The notes under the pieces were generated by a model, which worked only from the letters and a program-made list of their open reading frames with translations, had not been told where the DNA came from and ran no database searches. This document shows, one piece after another, positions 1-5,600 of a DNA stretch of 7,564 bases (its first letter is position 1; every line of letters begins with the position of its first letter). The DNA lies in NCBI GenBank assembly GCA_002432195.1, contig DJGG01000037.1:1-7564 (forward strand), in the 5' to 3' direction. Made by a program: the position numbers and the translations under genes. Source of the DNA: Desulfobacteraceae bacterium UBA5852. GTDB taxonomy: Bacteria > Desulfobacterota > Desulfobacteria > Desulfobacterales > UBA5852.

Positions 1-72
1 CGCCTCGTTCTGGAGCGTGCGGGGGGGCGGGGGACGGGGAAAGCCGTGGGGGGAGGAGGGACCAGCGGGCCT
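1..72. other. G-rich intergenic end with possible G-quadruplex tracts
   Basis: No gene is visible here. It is the sequence downstream of the minus-strand TetR gene. The plus strand has G-runs at 21-27, 29-33, 36-39, 48-53 and 58-60, separated by 1 to 8 bases, which satisfies a simple four-tract G-quadruplex pattern. No T-tract hairpin that could terminate the TetR transcript is visible. In that transcript this stretch would be C-rich. Confidence 0.4.
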
Positions 73-660
73 TCAGCTGAAACGCAGGCCCTTGCCTTCC
101 CTGAGCCCGTTGAGGATCAGGTCCTGATAGACGCGGATGATCTCGATGCCCGTGAGGGGACCGTTGGTCCGGTACCAGTTGGCCACCGCCGAGCAGAGGG
201 TCAGAATGGCGTAGGATGCGACCTTGACGTTGGTCCGGGCGAAGACCTTGGCCTCGACCCCTTCGGCGATGAGGGCCTGGATGCGCGCTTCATAGGCCTT
301 GCGCATGGCGATGATCGTTTCCCGGTTGTCCGGGGAAAGCCCCCTGAGCTCGCTGTCGGAAATCAGCACTTCTTTCTGGTGTTTGATGTGGAAGTCGACA
401 TGGGCGGCGATGGCCCGCGCCAGCTTGACGTCGATGGCGGCATTGCCGGCCAGGGCCTCGTCCAGCACCCGGGCCACCGCTTGCATGGCGTTGACCAGGA
501 TGGCCTTCAGCAGGTCTTCCTTTTTAGGGTAGTGGTAGTAGAGGCTGGCCTTCTTGATCCCGCACAAGCGGGCGATGTCGCTCAGGCTGGTGGCGAAATA
601 GCCCTTCTTGTAAAAGAGTTCGATGGCCACGGACATGATGGTATTGGCGGTAGTGGGCAT
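73..660 (-). CDS. TetR/AcrR-family transcriptional repressor, KstR2-like C-terminal domain
   Basis: This is a 195-residue single-unit TetR regulator. The N-terminal DNA-binding domain spans about residues 5-52, with the helix-turn-helix near 25-44 (SLSDIARLCGIKKASLYYHY) followed by the usual KKEDLL. The C-terminal ligand domain contains ALIAEG near 129-134 and WYRTNGPLTGIEI (162-174) followed by YQDLILNGL. That pattern is typical of KstR2/TetR_C_17-type regulators, several of which respond to acyl-CoA thioesters. Length is normal for the family. The start is the only good ATG before the domain, and its Shine-Dalgarno is weak. The gene is divergent from the tandem TetR gene and has its own promoter with an overlapping palindrome, which suggests autorepression. 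A role in controlling the acyl-CoA operon to the right is inferred from context. Confidence 0.9.
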   Translation of the reverse strand: MPTTANTIMSVAIELFYKKGYFATSLSDIARLCGIKKASLYYHYPKKEDLLKAILVNAMQAVARVLDEALAGNAAIDVKLARAIAAHVDFHIKHQKEVLISDSELRGLSPDNRETIIAMRKAYEARIQALIAEGVEAKVFARTNVKVASYAILTLCSAVANWYRTNGPLTGIEIIRVYQDLILNGLREGKGLRFS

Positions 661-764
661 GGCGTATGGTCCAGGGCGCTGGTTGATTTGAATATGCCAC
701 GGGGACAGGCGCGGACATCCGTGACCTTACCATCAGGACAGCCGGCCGACAGGTAGATACACGC

Positions 765-794
765 TTTAAAACCACAATCCTGACAGGTTGTCAA
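765..794 (-). promoter_or_regulatory. Candidate sigma70 promoter of the minus-strand TetR gene
   Basis: Read on the minus strand, a perfect -35 TTGACA (794-789) is followed by an 18-base spacer and a -10 TTTAAA (770-765, four of six consensus bases). Transcription would start near 757 and leave a leader of roughly 100 bases before the ATG at 660. The palindrome at 781-796 covers the -35 box. Confidence 0.6.
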
Positions 795-796
795 CC
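781..796. promoter_or_regulatory. Candidate TetR operator: overlapping inverted repeats
   Basis: Two perfect short palindromes overlap here: TGACA-GGT-TGTCA (781-793) and GGTTG-T-CAACC (786-796). They overlap the -35 box of the minus-strand TetR promoter, where a repressor would block RNA polymerase. The size is at the small end for TetR operators. The bound protein is not known; autoregulation by the adjacent TetR is the simplest reading. Confidence 0.5.
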
Positions 797-1194
797 ATCT
801 ATCTGTTTAAGATCAAAGAATCTATTGAATATGGGCCACCACCCCCGCCGAGGTCACGGACCCGGTTCTTCCGGGCAAAAGCCACTCCATGGCAGGTCAG
901 TTCAGAATAGCGCTCAGTTTATAGCCGGGGAAGCTTCCGCCGGTGTGTCGCGGTCCGCGGTCCGCGCGATGGTCGGCGCGAGGGCCGGCCGCCCATCTTC
1001 GGCTTCGGCGCTGGCGGGCATGATCGCCCTGTCGATAGGCCTTTTCACCATACGGTGCCGGTCTGCAGCGCCACCGGAGGTCTTTGCCGGGACCGGCTCC
1101 ACGAGCCGGGAAAGGTCGCGGCGTATCCTGGAGCATTGGTGGCGTTTTGCGCGAAGGCCCGCTCAACCGGGGAGCGATGATGGGTTCTGAGGAT
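797..1194. other. GC-rich gene-free spacer between the divergent regulators
   Basis: About 400 bases with no recognisable gene. The open frames here (825-1190 plus, 897-1166 and 914-1102 minus) translate to low-complexity Arg/Pro/Ala/Ser-rich sequence with no recognisable motif, and I do not treat them as genes. A short period-7 repeat of GCGGTCC (about 2.4 copies, 950-966) is present. The stretch could be decayed coding sequence, but I cannot identify a parent gene. Confidence 0.5.
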
Positions 1195-1218
1195 CAAAAA
1201 AGAACATCACACCAGAGA

Positions 1219-1247
1219 TTAAATTCCGCATAAATATACAATATAAT
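1219..1247 (+). promoter_or_regulatory. Secondary candidate promoter with perfect -10
   Basis: A perfect TATAAT (1242-1247) has a weak -35 match TTAAAT (1219-1224) at a 17-base spacing. It would start transcription near 1254, about 100 bases before the tandem TetR gene. In AT-rich sequence such matches arise easily, so this ranks below the promoter at 1285. Confidence 0.3.
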
Positions 1248-1284
1248 AAAAATAACAATAGGTTGTAATAATACAAAATTAGAC

Positions 1285-1314
1285 TTGACAATCCTATGAG
1301 GGTAAAATAAGAAT
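1285..1314 (+). promoter_or_regulatory. Candidate sigma70 promoter of the tandem TetR gene
   Basis: A perfect -35 TTGACA (1285-1290) is followed, after 17-18 bases, by an imperfect -10 (TAAGAA/AAGAAT, 1308-1314). The start would fall near 1320, some 35 bases before the ATG at 1357. GACAATC overlapping the -35 box (1287-1293) has an exact inverted copy GATTGTC at 1344-1350 in the leader, and TTGTA/TACAA (1263-1276) lies just upstream. Both are reasonable places for repressor binding. Confidence 0.55.
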
Positions 1315-1330
1315 ACGCCTCAGACGGTAA

Positions 1331-1352
1331 TACAATTCGGAGAGATTGTCTC
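1331..1352. promoter_or_regulatory. Inverted repeats over the tandem TetR ribosome-binding region
   Basis: ACAAT (1332-1336) and ATTGT (1345-1349) form an inverted repeat. GAGA-TTG-TCTC (1342-1352) is a second, overlapping palindrome. They lie across the purine-rich GGAGAG (1339-1344) that precedes the start codon at a rather long 12-base spacing. They could be an operator or an mRNA hairpin limiting translation. Confidence 0.35.
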
Positions 1353-1356
1353 GATC

Positions 1357-2547
1357 ATGCCCGCCGCCCTCCAATACGCCGACACCAGGGAACAGGACCC
1401 CAAGATCCAGGCCCTGCTGCGCTCGGCCACCGACATCTTCTCCCAGAAGGGCTTTGCCGAGGCCACGATCTCCGAAATCGCCCGGGGGGCCCAGATCACG
1501 CCGTCGGGCATTTACAACCACTTCAGCGGCAAGGAAGAGATTCTCTACACCATCATCCACGATTTTCTCCGCATGAGCCTGGATGTGCTCAAGGAGCACC
1601 TGGAGGGCATCCGGGGGGCCGAAAACAAGCTGCGCAAGGCCATCTGGTGCCACTGCAAGCTGATGACCATCCATCGCAGCGAGGCCGCCATCGTTCTCGA
1701 GGCCAGGTCCTACCCCAAGGTCTACGGCTCGCCGGCCTTCAGCGCCATGAAGGAATATGCCTCGGTGATCATCGGCATCATCGAAGAGGGGATGGGCGAA
1801 GGTCTCATCCGCAACCTGACCACCCCCCGGTTGATCCGGGACATGATCTACGGCGCGGTGGACGATCTGACCTTCAACTGGATCACCCAGGACGGGCCCA
1901 GTCCCTTCGACCGGGCCGCGGCCCTGAGCGACATGATCATCCGGGCCATCCGGCCGGAGACGGCGGCCGACGCCTCCCGCAACGACCCCAAGGCGCTCAA
2001 GCAGCGCAATATCCTCAAGGCGGCCACCCGGTCGTTTGCCCGCAACGGTTACAGTGAAACCAGCATGGCCGACATTGCCAAAGAGGCGGGGGTCGCCGAA
2101 GGCACCATCTACGAGTACTATTTGAACAAGGAAAACCTGCTGATCAGCATTCCCGAAGACAAGCTGACCCAACTGCGGGATCACATGAGCGGCCGTTCGA
2201 GCGAGCAGCGCCTGCGGCGCGCCATCCGCGACCTGTTTGCGTTCTATAACGACAACCGGGATTTTTCGACGATCCTGGTGTTGATGCTGAGGGCCAACAA
2301 GAACTTCATCCACAGCCCGAGCCATCGGATTTACGGTCACATATTCAACATTCTGGAGGATATCATCGATCAGGGGCGTCAAGCGAAGACCTTCGCCCCC
2401 GATGCCGACCTGGGGCTCTTTCAGAGTCTCGTTTACGGCACCATCGATCACATCATCATCCCGTGGGTCATCTTCAACCGGCCATACGACCTCATGCCAG
2501 TCGGAGAAGAAGCATGCGACCTGTTCACAAGTGCGCTAAAAGCATGA
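1357..2547 (+). CDS. Tandem (double-unit) TetR-family transcriptional regulator
   Basis: At 396 residues this is about twice the usual TetR length and contains two complete TetR units in one chain. Unit 1 has its helix-turn-helix near residues 37-56 (TISEIARGAQITPSGIYNHF) followed by SGKEEIL, with a ligand-type helical domain to about 200. Unit 2 begins near 211 and has its helix-turn-helix near 236-255 (SMADIAKEAGVAEGTIYEYY) followed by LNKENLL, with a second helical domain to the end. The two units are clearly diverged from each other. TetR proteins normally act as dimers of identical chains, so this one could fold as a pseudo-dimer, bind an asymmetric operator, or sense two ligands. Its stop codon overlaps the start of the zinc-ribbon gene, implying one operon. 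Likely targets are its own promoter and the acyl-CoA operon downstream (inference). Other TetR proteins near such genes bind acyl-CoAs. Confidence 0.9.
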   Translation: MPAALQYADTREQDPKIQALLRSATDIFSQKGFAEATISEIARGAQITPSGIYNHFSGKEEILYTIIHDFLRMSLDVLKEHLEGIRGAENKLRKAIWCHCKLMTIHRSEAAIVLEARSYPKVYGSPAFSAMKEYASVIIGIIEEGMGEGLIRNLTTPRLIRDMIYGAVDDLTFNWITQDGPSPFDRAAALSDMIIRAIRPETAADASRNDPKALKQRNILKAATRSFARNGYSETSMADIAKEAGVAEGTIYEYYLNKENLLISIPEDKLTQLRDHMSGRSSEQRLRRAIRDLFAFYNDNRDFSTILVLMLRANKNFIHSPSHRIYGHIFNILEDIIDQGRQAKTFAPDADLGLFQSLVYGTIDHIIIPWVIFNRPYDLMPVGEEACDLFTSALKA

Positions 2548-2699
2548 CGACCATCCGGACGGAAACGGCATTCAAGGTGGACGACCTGGACTACCGCTGC
2601 CCGGCATGCGGTCGCTTGTTGTTCCGCGGGCGCGTGATCCAGGTGGAGACCCGCTGCCCGCGGTGCAAGCGCCTGGTGGATTGCCGGGGCGGAGGGTAG
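2544..2699 (+). CDS. Small Com-like zinc-ribbon protein
   Basis: This 51-residue protein has two Cys pairs, CPAC (19-22) and CPRC (38-41), in the arrangement YRCPACGRLLF-x10-CPRCKRLV. It closely resembles the phage Mu Com translational activator and its relatives found outside phages, which are thought to bind zinc and nucleic acid. A fifth Cys sits at 47. The ATG overlaps the tandem TetR stop as ATGA, a classic arrangement for coupled translation, but it has no Shine-Dalgarno. An in-frame ATG at 2514 does have GGAGAAG seven bases upstream and would add ten residues (61 total). The conserved core is the same either way. The terminator at 2739 follows. No cellular function can be assigned; a regulatory role alongside the TetR protein is a guess from coupling. 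Confidence 0.75.
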   Translation: MTTIRTETAFKVDDLDYRCPACGRLLFRGRVIQVETRCPRCKRLVDCRGGG

Positions 2700-2726
2700 C
2701 GGCGGCGCCAAGGGTAACGGACATAA

Positions 2727-2743
2727 GAGCTACTCGATAGCCG
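2727..2743 (+). repeat. Copy 1 of 17-base direct repeat leading into terminator hairpin
   Basis: GAGCTACTCGATAGCCG recurs at 2854-2870 with one mismatch (T to G at the eighth base). The 3' end of each copy enters the left arm of a terminator-like hairpin. The repeat therefore extends upstream of the stem and is not explained by base pairing alone. Confidence 0.7.
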
Positions 2744-2775
2744 GTTGAATGGGTCTCCCGTTTAACCGGCTTTTT
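2739..2775 (+). terminator. Intrinsic terminator after the regulator operon
   Basis: The left arm starting AGCCGGTT (2739-2746) pairs with AACCGGCT (2764-2771). The inner segment AATGGG (2748-2753) pairs with CCCGTT (2757-2762), giving a 15-base-pair stem with two G-T wobbles and a TCT loop. Five Ts (2771-2775) follow. This is a textbook rho-independent terminator, 40 bases after the zinc-ribbon stop. It separates the regulator transcript from the catabolic operon. Confidence 0.85.
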
Positions 2776-2817
2776 GGTTTCAGCGCCCCCGGCGGCCTGG
2801 CCGCGGGGCGGAACACC

Positions 2818-2840
2818 GCGCCCGGCGTCATTCCGGGCGC
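2818..2840. other. Perfect GC-rich hairpin in the leader
   Basis: GCGCCCGG (2818-2825) and CCGGGCGC (2833-2840) form a perfect eight-base-pair stem with a seven-base loop (CGTCATT). No T-tract follows, so it is not a terminator in this direction. It lies between the two related terminator-like hairpins and may be part of a folded leader RNA or small RNA. Confidence 0.5.
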
Positions 2841-2853
2841 AGACAATCCGACT

Positions 2854-2870
2854 GAGCTACGCGATAGCCG
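2854..2870 (+). repeat. Copy 2 of 17-base direct repeat
   Basis: GAGCTACGCGATAGCCG matches 2727-2743 in 16 of 17 positions. As in copy 1, the final AGCCG forms the left arm of a hairpin that ends in CGGCTTTT. Confidence 0.7.
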
Positions 2871-2900
2871 ATGGGGTGTCATTTCACCCAGTCGGCTTTT
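2866..2900 (+). terminator. Second terminator-like hairpin (possible attenuator)
   Basis: AGCCGA (2866-2871) pairs with TCGGCT (2892-2897), and GGGTG (2874-2878) pairs with CACCC (2885-2889). One wobble and one mismatch separate the two stems, the loop is TCATTT, and TTTT (2897-2900) follows. The stem is weaker than that of 2739-2775 but has the same outline and preceding sequence. If the operon promoter lies upstream of it, this hairpin would attenuate the operon. If not, it may end a short RNA or be a backup terminator. Confidence 0.5.
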
Positions 2901-3018
2901 GCATTTCATGGGGGCCGGCGGAGGCCCGCACGCGGGGGGACGCGGCCGGCTTCCGCGGACCCGGGAAGAGCCGATCCGGGACGACCAACGTTTTTCATCC
3001 TTCAAAAGGGAGGCGGTG

Positions 3019-4635
3019 ATGGCGGCAACGAGGCAGGATCGGGAGTGGGAAACGAATTTGACGTATTGGACCCAGGAAGAGGAAAAGCTCTACGCCCGGT
3101 GGCAGGCGGCCTATGACGCCGGGGGGACGCAGCAGTTGGAGCGCCTCGCCAAGCAGGGCAAGAAGCCGGCCCGCGTGCTGATCCGGCAGCTCATCGATCC
3201 GAACACGGAGTTCCTGGAGCTCAGCCGCGGGGCGGGCTTCGGCATCGGCTACGACCAGGCCGCGGATGTGCCCGGCGCCGGCTTGGTCACGGGCCTGGGG
3301 CGGGTGCACGGCAACTGGGTCATGATCATCGCCAACGACAGCCGCGTGAAGGCGGGGGCCTACTTCCCCATCAACTGCAAGAAGCACCTGCGGGCCCAGG
3401 ATATCGCCGACCAGTGCGGCATTCCCTGCGTCTACATCGCCGATTCGGCCGGGGCCTTCCTGCCCCTCCAGGACCGGATCTTCCCCGGGCGGGGCGGTTT
3501 CGGCCGCTTCTTCTACAACATGACCCGCATGTCGGCCAAGGGCCTCAAGCAGTACACCCTGAGCACTGGGGGCAACACGGCGGGGGGGGCCTACACCGTC
3601 TACCTGGCGTGTGAATCGGTCATGATCGACGGCATGTCCTACTCCTTCCTGGGAGGGCCGCCCATGGTCAAATCGGCCATCGGCGAGGATGTCACCATGG
3701 AGGACCTGGGCGGGGCCCGGGTGCACACGGGCATTTCCGGGGGTGCCGACCATATCGTGGGCAGTCAGGACGAGGGGATCGCCAAGCTGCGGGAACTGCT
3801 GTCCTTCGAGCCCCGGCAGAGCCTGTCCATCCAGCGCCGCGTGGCGGTCCCGCCGATACTGGGTTCGGAGCACATCTACAAGATGCTGCCCAAGGACATC
3901 TACCGCGGCATCAATGTGCGCGAAGTCATCAAGGCCATCGCCGACGGCAGCGAATTCTCCGAGTACAAGCACGACTACGCCCCCGGGCGGGGGGACAGCA
4001 TCGTGTGCGGCAGGATGCACCTCAAGGGCCTGCCGGTGGGCATCGTGGCCAGCAACGGCATCGGGGTGATCTTCGTGGAGGCAGCCCGCAAGTCCATCGA
4101 ATGGGTCATCCGCTGCTGCACGGAAAAAATCCCCCTTTTGTACATCCAGAACTCCCCCGGTTACATGATCGGCACCCAGGAGGAATATGCCGGTATCGGC
4201 AAGTACGGCTCGGGGATGGTGCGCGCGGCGGCCTGTGCCCGGGTGCCCAAGATCCAGTGGGTCATCGGACCGGACCACGGGGCGGCCAACTACGGCATGT
4301 GCGGCCGGGCCTACGACCCGCATTTCATCTTCAATACCATGCGCGGCCGCACGTCGGTGATGTCGGGGCGCAACGCCGGTACGATCCTCACCACGCTGGA
4401 GCGGGCCAATGCCAGGCGCCAGGGCAAGGAGATGGACGAGGAGGCCGCCCGGGACTTCGAGCAGATGATGATCGAGAAGTATTCGGCCGAAGCCCACCCT
4501 TTCCACCTGGAGGCCCGCCTGTACCACGACGGGACGATTCCCTTCCGGGAGGCACGCGAAACCCTGGCGGCGGCCTTCGAGGTCTCCCTGCTGAAGCCGA
4601 TCCCGGAGACCCACTTCGGCAACTTCAAATTCTAG
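3019..4635 (+). CDS. Acyl-CoA carboxylase, carboxyltransferase (beta) subunit, MCC/GCC type
   Basis: This 538-residue protein is a full-length carboxyltransferase of the crotonase-like fold. It would move CO2 from carboxybiotin to an enoyl-CoA such as 3-methylcrotonyl-CoA. The N-half carries FLELSRGAG (65-73), KKHLRAQ (121-127), DSAGAFLPLQ (142-151), GRFFYNMTRMSAKG (162-175) and GGNTAGGAYT (184-193), then GGPPMVKSA and EDLGGARVHT. The C-half carries PVGIVASNG (339-347), IPLLYIQNSPGYMIG (371-385) and HGAANYGMCGRAYDP (420-434), ending FGNFKF like the FGIFRM tail of MCC beta. Departures from typical MCC beta are DHGAAN for SYGAGN and SVMSGRNAG for SVMGGEQAA, so the substrate is uncertain. It is first in an operon with hydratase, lyase and biotin carrier. 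Glutaconyl-CoA decarboxylase alpha is the main alternative. The ATG at 3019 follows a strong AAGGGAGG. Confidence 0.88.
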   Translation: MAATRQDREWETNLTYWTQEEEKLYARWQAAYDAGGTQQLERLAKQGKKPARVLIRQLIDPNTEFLELSRGAGFGIGYDQAADVPGAGLVTGLGRVHGNWVMIIANDSRVKAGAYFPINCKKHLRAQDIADQCGIPCVYIADSAGAFLPLQDRIFPGRGGFGRFFYNMTRMSAKGLKQYTLSTGGNTAGGAYTVYLACESVMIDGMSYSFLGGPPMVKSAIGEDVTMEDLGGARVHTGISGGADHIVGSQDEGIAKLRELLSFEPRQSLSIQRRVAVPPILGSEHIYKMLPKDIYRGINVREVIKAIADGSEFSEYKHDYAPGRGDSIVCGRMHLKGLPVGIVASNGIGVIFVEAARKSIEWVIRCCTEKIPLLYIQNSPGYMIGTQEEYAGIGKYGSGMVRAAACARVPKIQWVIGPDHGAANYGMCGRAYDPHFIFNTMRGRTSVMSGRNAGTILTTLERANARRQGKEMDEEAARDFEQMMIEKYSAEAHPFHLEARLYHDGTIPFREARETLAAAFEVSLLKPIPETHFGNFKF

Positions 4636-4708
4636 CCCCCGGGCGCCGGCGCCGTTGGCGATGGGGTAAGCCCCGGGGCGCCGGAACCGGCAAGCGAAAG
4701 GAAGCGTC
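4636..4708 (+). other. Short spacer with GC direct repeat and hairpins
   Basis: CCCCGGGCGCCGG (4637-4649) recurs as CCCCGGGGCGCCGG (4671-4684). Between and beside them are small hairpins, CGCC-GTT-GGCG (4650-4660) and GGGG-TAAG-CCCC (4663-4674). No T-tract follows, so read-through into the hydratase gene is expected. The ribosome-binding site AAAGGAAG (4697-4704) lies just before the ATG at 4709. Confidence 0.45.
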
Positions 4709-5506
4709 ATGAGCGACATTCTTCTCCGGCAGAAACGTGACGATGGCGTGCTGGTGCTCACCCTGAACCGGCCCGAGGTGATGAACTGCCTGAATTTCAC
4801 CATGATCGAAACCCTGCAGGCCCAGGTCCGGGAATCCAATTTCGACATGACGGTGCGCACGATCGTGATCACCGGCGCCGATCCTCCCGCGGGCAAGAAA
4901 GCGGCCTTTTCGGCCGGCGCCGACCTCATCGAACGCCGCAGCCTTTCGGCGGACCAGGTGCGGCGCTTCATCGCCACGGTGCGCGAGACCATGACGACGG
5001 TGGAAAACGCCCGCGTACCCGTCATCGCGGCGATCAACGGCTATGCCTTCGGCGGCGGTACCGAACTGGCCCTGGCCAGCGATCTGCGCATCGCCGCCGC
5101 CACCGCCAGCATGGGGCTCACGGAAACGAGCCTGGCCATCATCCCCGGCGGCGGCGGGACCCAGCGCCTGCCGCGCATCGTGGGCCTGGCCAAGGCCAAG
5201 GAGCTGATCTACACGGCCCGGCGCATCGATGCCGCCGAGGCCCTGGCCATCGGACTGGTCAACCAGGTGGTGGAGCCCGCCAGGCTGATGCCCGCAGCCC
5301 TCGAGATGGCCGGTCGCATCGCCGCCAACGGTCCCATTGCCGTCCAGCAGGCCAAATTCGTGCTGAACTACGGGACGGAAGCCAGCCTGGGGGTGGCCCT
5401 GCCGTTGGAATCCAAGGCTTACGAGATCACCATCCCCACCGCCGACCGCCTGGAGGCCTTGGAGGCCTTTGCCGCCAAGCGGCCCCCGGTTTTCAAGGGC
5501 TGCTAG
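4709..5506 (+). CDS. Enoyl-CoA hydratase/isomerase family, AUH-like (methylglutaconyl-CoA hydratase type)
   Basis: This 265-residue crotonase-fold protein is of normal length. It has FSAGADLIER (67-76, CoA-binding and oxyanion-hole region), INGYAFGGGTELALASDLR (109-127) with catalytic-position Glu119, and MGLTETSLAIIPGGGGTQRLP (135-155) with the second catalytic-position Glu139. Both glutamates used by true hydratases are present. MGLTETSLAIIPGGGG and the C-terminal TIPTADRLEALEAF...KRPPVFKG are very close to human AUH and Bacillus YngF, which add water to 3-methylglutaconyl-CoA to give HMG-CoA. Placed between the carboxyltransferase and the lyase, this is the expected middle step. A few extra residues (DPPAGKK, 58-64) precede the oxyanion loop. 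Substrate specificity for methylglutaconyl-CoA, rather than a longer homologue, is inferred. Confidence 0.88.
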   Translation: MSDILLRQKRDDGVLVLTLNRPEVMNCLNFTMIETLQAQVRESNFDMTVRTIVITGADPPAGKKAAFSAGADLIERRSLSADQVRRFIATVRETMTTVENARVPVIAAINGYAFGGGTELALASDLRIAAATASMGLTETSLAIIPGGGGTQRLPRIVGLAKAKELIYTARRIDAAEALAIGLVNQVVEPARLMPAALEMAGRIAANGPIAVQQAKFVLNYGTEASLGVALPLESKAYEITIPTADRLEALEAFAAKRPPVFKGC

Positions 5507-5526
5507 CCGCGGCTTTTCCGCCGCGG
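5507..5526 (+). other. Hairpin immediately after the hydratase stop
   Basis: CCGCGGC (5507-5513) and GCCGCGG (5520-5526) form a seven-base-pair GC stem with loop TTTTCC, starting one base after the stop codon. It lacks a trailing T-tract. It may stabilise or mark a processing point in the polycistronic mRNA rather than terminate it. Confidence 0.45.
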
Positions 5527-5600
5527 GCCCTCACGGGCTTCACCGGTGGCGCGCACATGAGAGCTTAAACCGCAAGACACCACGGAAAGGAGCGTTGTCC

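Larger units (their letters stand above)
1195..1320. other. AT-rich island upstream of the tandem TetR gene
   Basis: About 125 bases dominated by A and T, in sharp contrast to the GC-rich surroundings. It holds two candidate plus-strand promoters, A-runs that could act as UP elements, and the short inverted repeat TTGTA-ATAA-TACAA (1263-1276) just upstream of the better -35 box. ACAA(T) recurs at 1238, 1255, 1273 and 1288, about 15-18 bases apart. This may be a multi-site operator or simply chance in AT-rich sequence. Confidence 0.55.
2776..3018 (+). other. Leader/intergenic region of the catabolic operon
   Basis: This stretch of 243 bases lies between the regulator terminator and the carboxyltransferase gene. 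It contains a GC hairpin (2818-2840) and a second terminator-like hairpin (2866-2900). No convincing -35/-10 pair or sigma54 GG-N10-GC element is visible. An upstream in-frame start at 2749 would extend the carboxyltransferase by 90 residues, but the translation there is low-complexity and lies over these hairpins. The ribosome-binding site AAGGGAGG (3006-3013), five bases before the ATG at 3019, decides the start. Confidence 0.6.

Noticed and set aside
46..756. Plus-strand open frame over the first TetR gene
   Set aside because: The minus-strand TetR reading has unmistakable helix-turn-helix and C-terminal motifs. The plus-strand product is low-complexity.
825..1190. Possible 121-residue protein or transposase remnant
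   Set aside because: The translation is Arg/Ser/Ala/Gly-rich with no transposase motif, terminal inverted repeats or target duplication visible, and there is no ribosome-binding site.
1294..2451. Long open frame on the minus strand (385 residues)
   Set aside because: It is antisense to the tandem TetR gene, has no family motif, and shows the Gly/Asp/Val/Leu-rich makeup of shadow frames in GC-rich DNA.
2840..2890. tRNA-like sequence on the minus strand (GTAGCTCAGTCGG)
   Set aside because: Only the D-arm-like string is present. The D-stem does not close properly and no anticodon or T-arm with an acceptor stem can be folded.
2749..3018. 90-residue N-terminal extension of the carboxyltransferase
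   Set aside because: The extension is not family-like, overlaps terminator-type hairpins, and the ATG at 3019 has a strong ribosome-binding site and matches family length.
2776..3018. Riboswitch in the operon leader
   Set aside because: Stable hairpins exist, but no conserved core of any riboswitch class I know could be recognised. Kept only as an unexplained structured leader.
2995..5037. Very long minus-strand open frame (680 residues)
   Set aside because: It is antisense to the carboxyltransferase and part of the hydratase, both of which have clear conserved motifs. Its own translation is low-complexity and unrecognisable.
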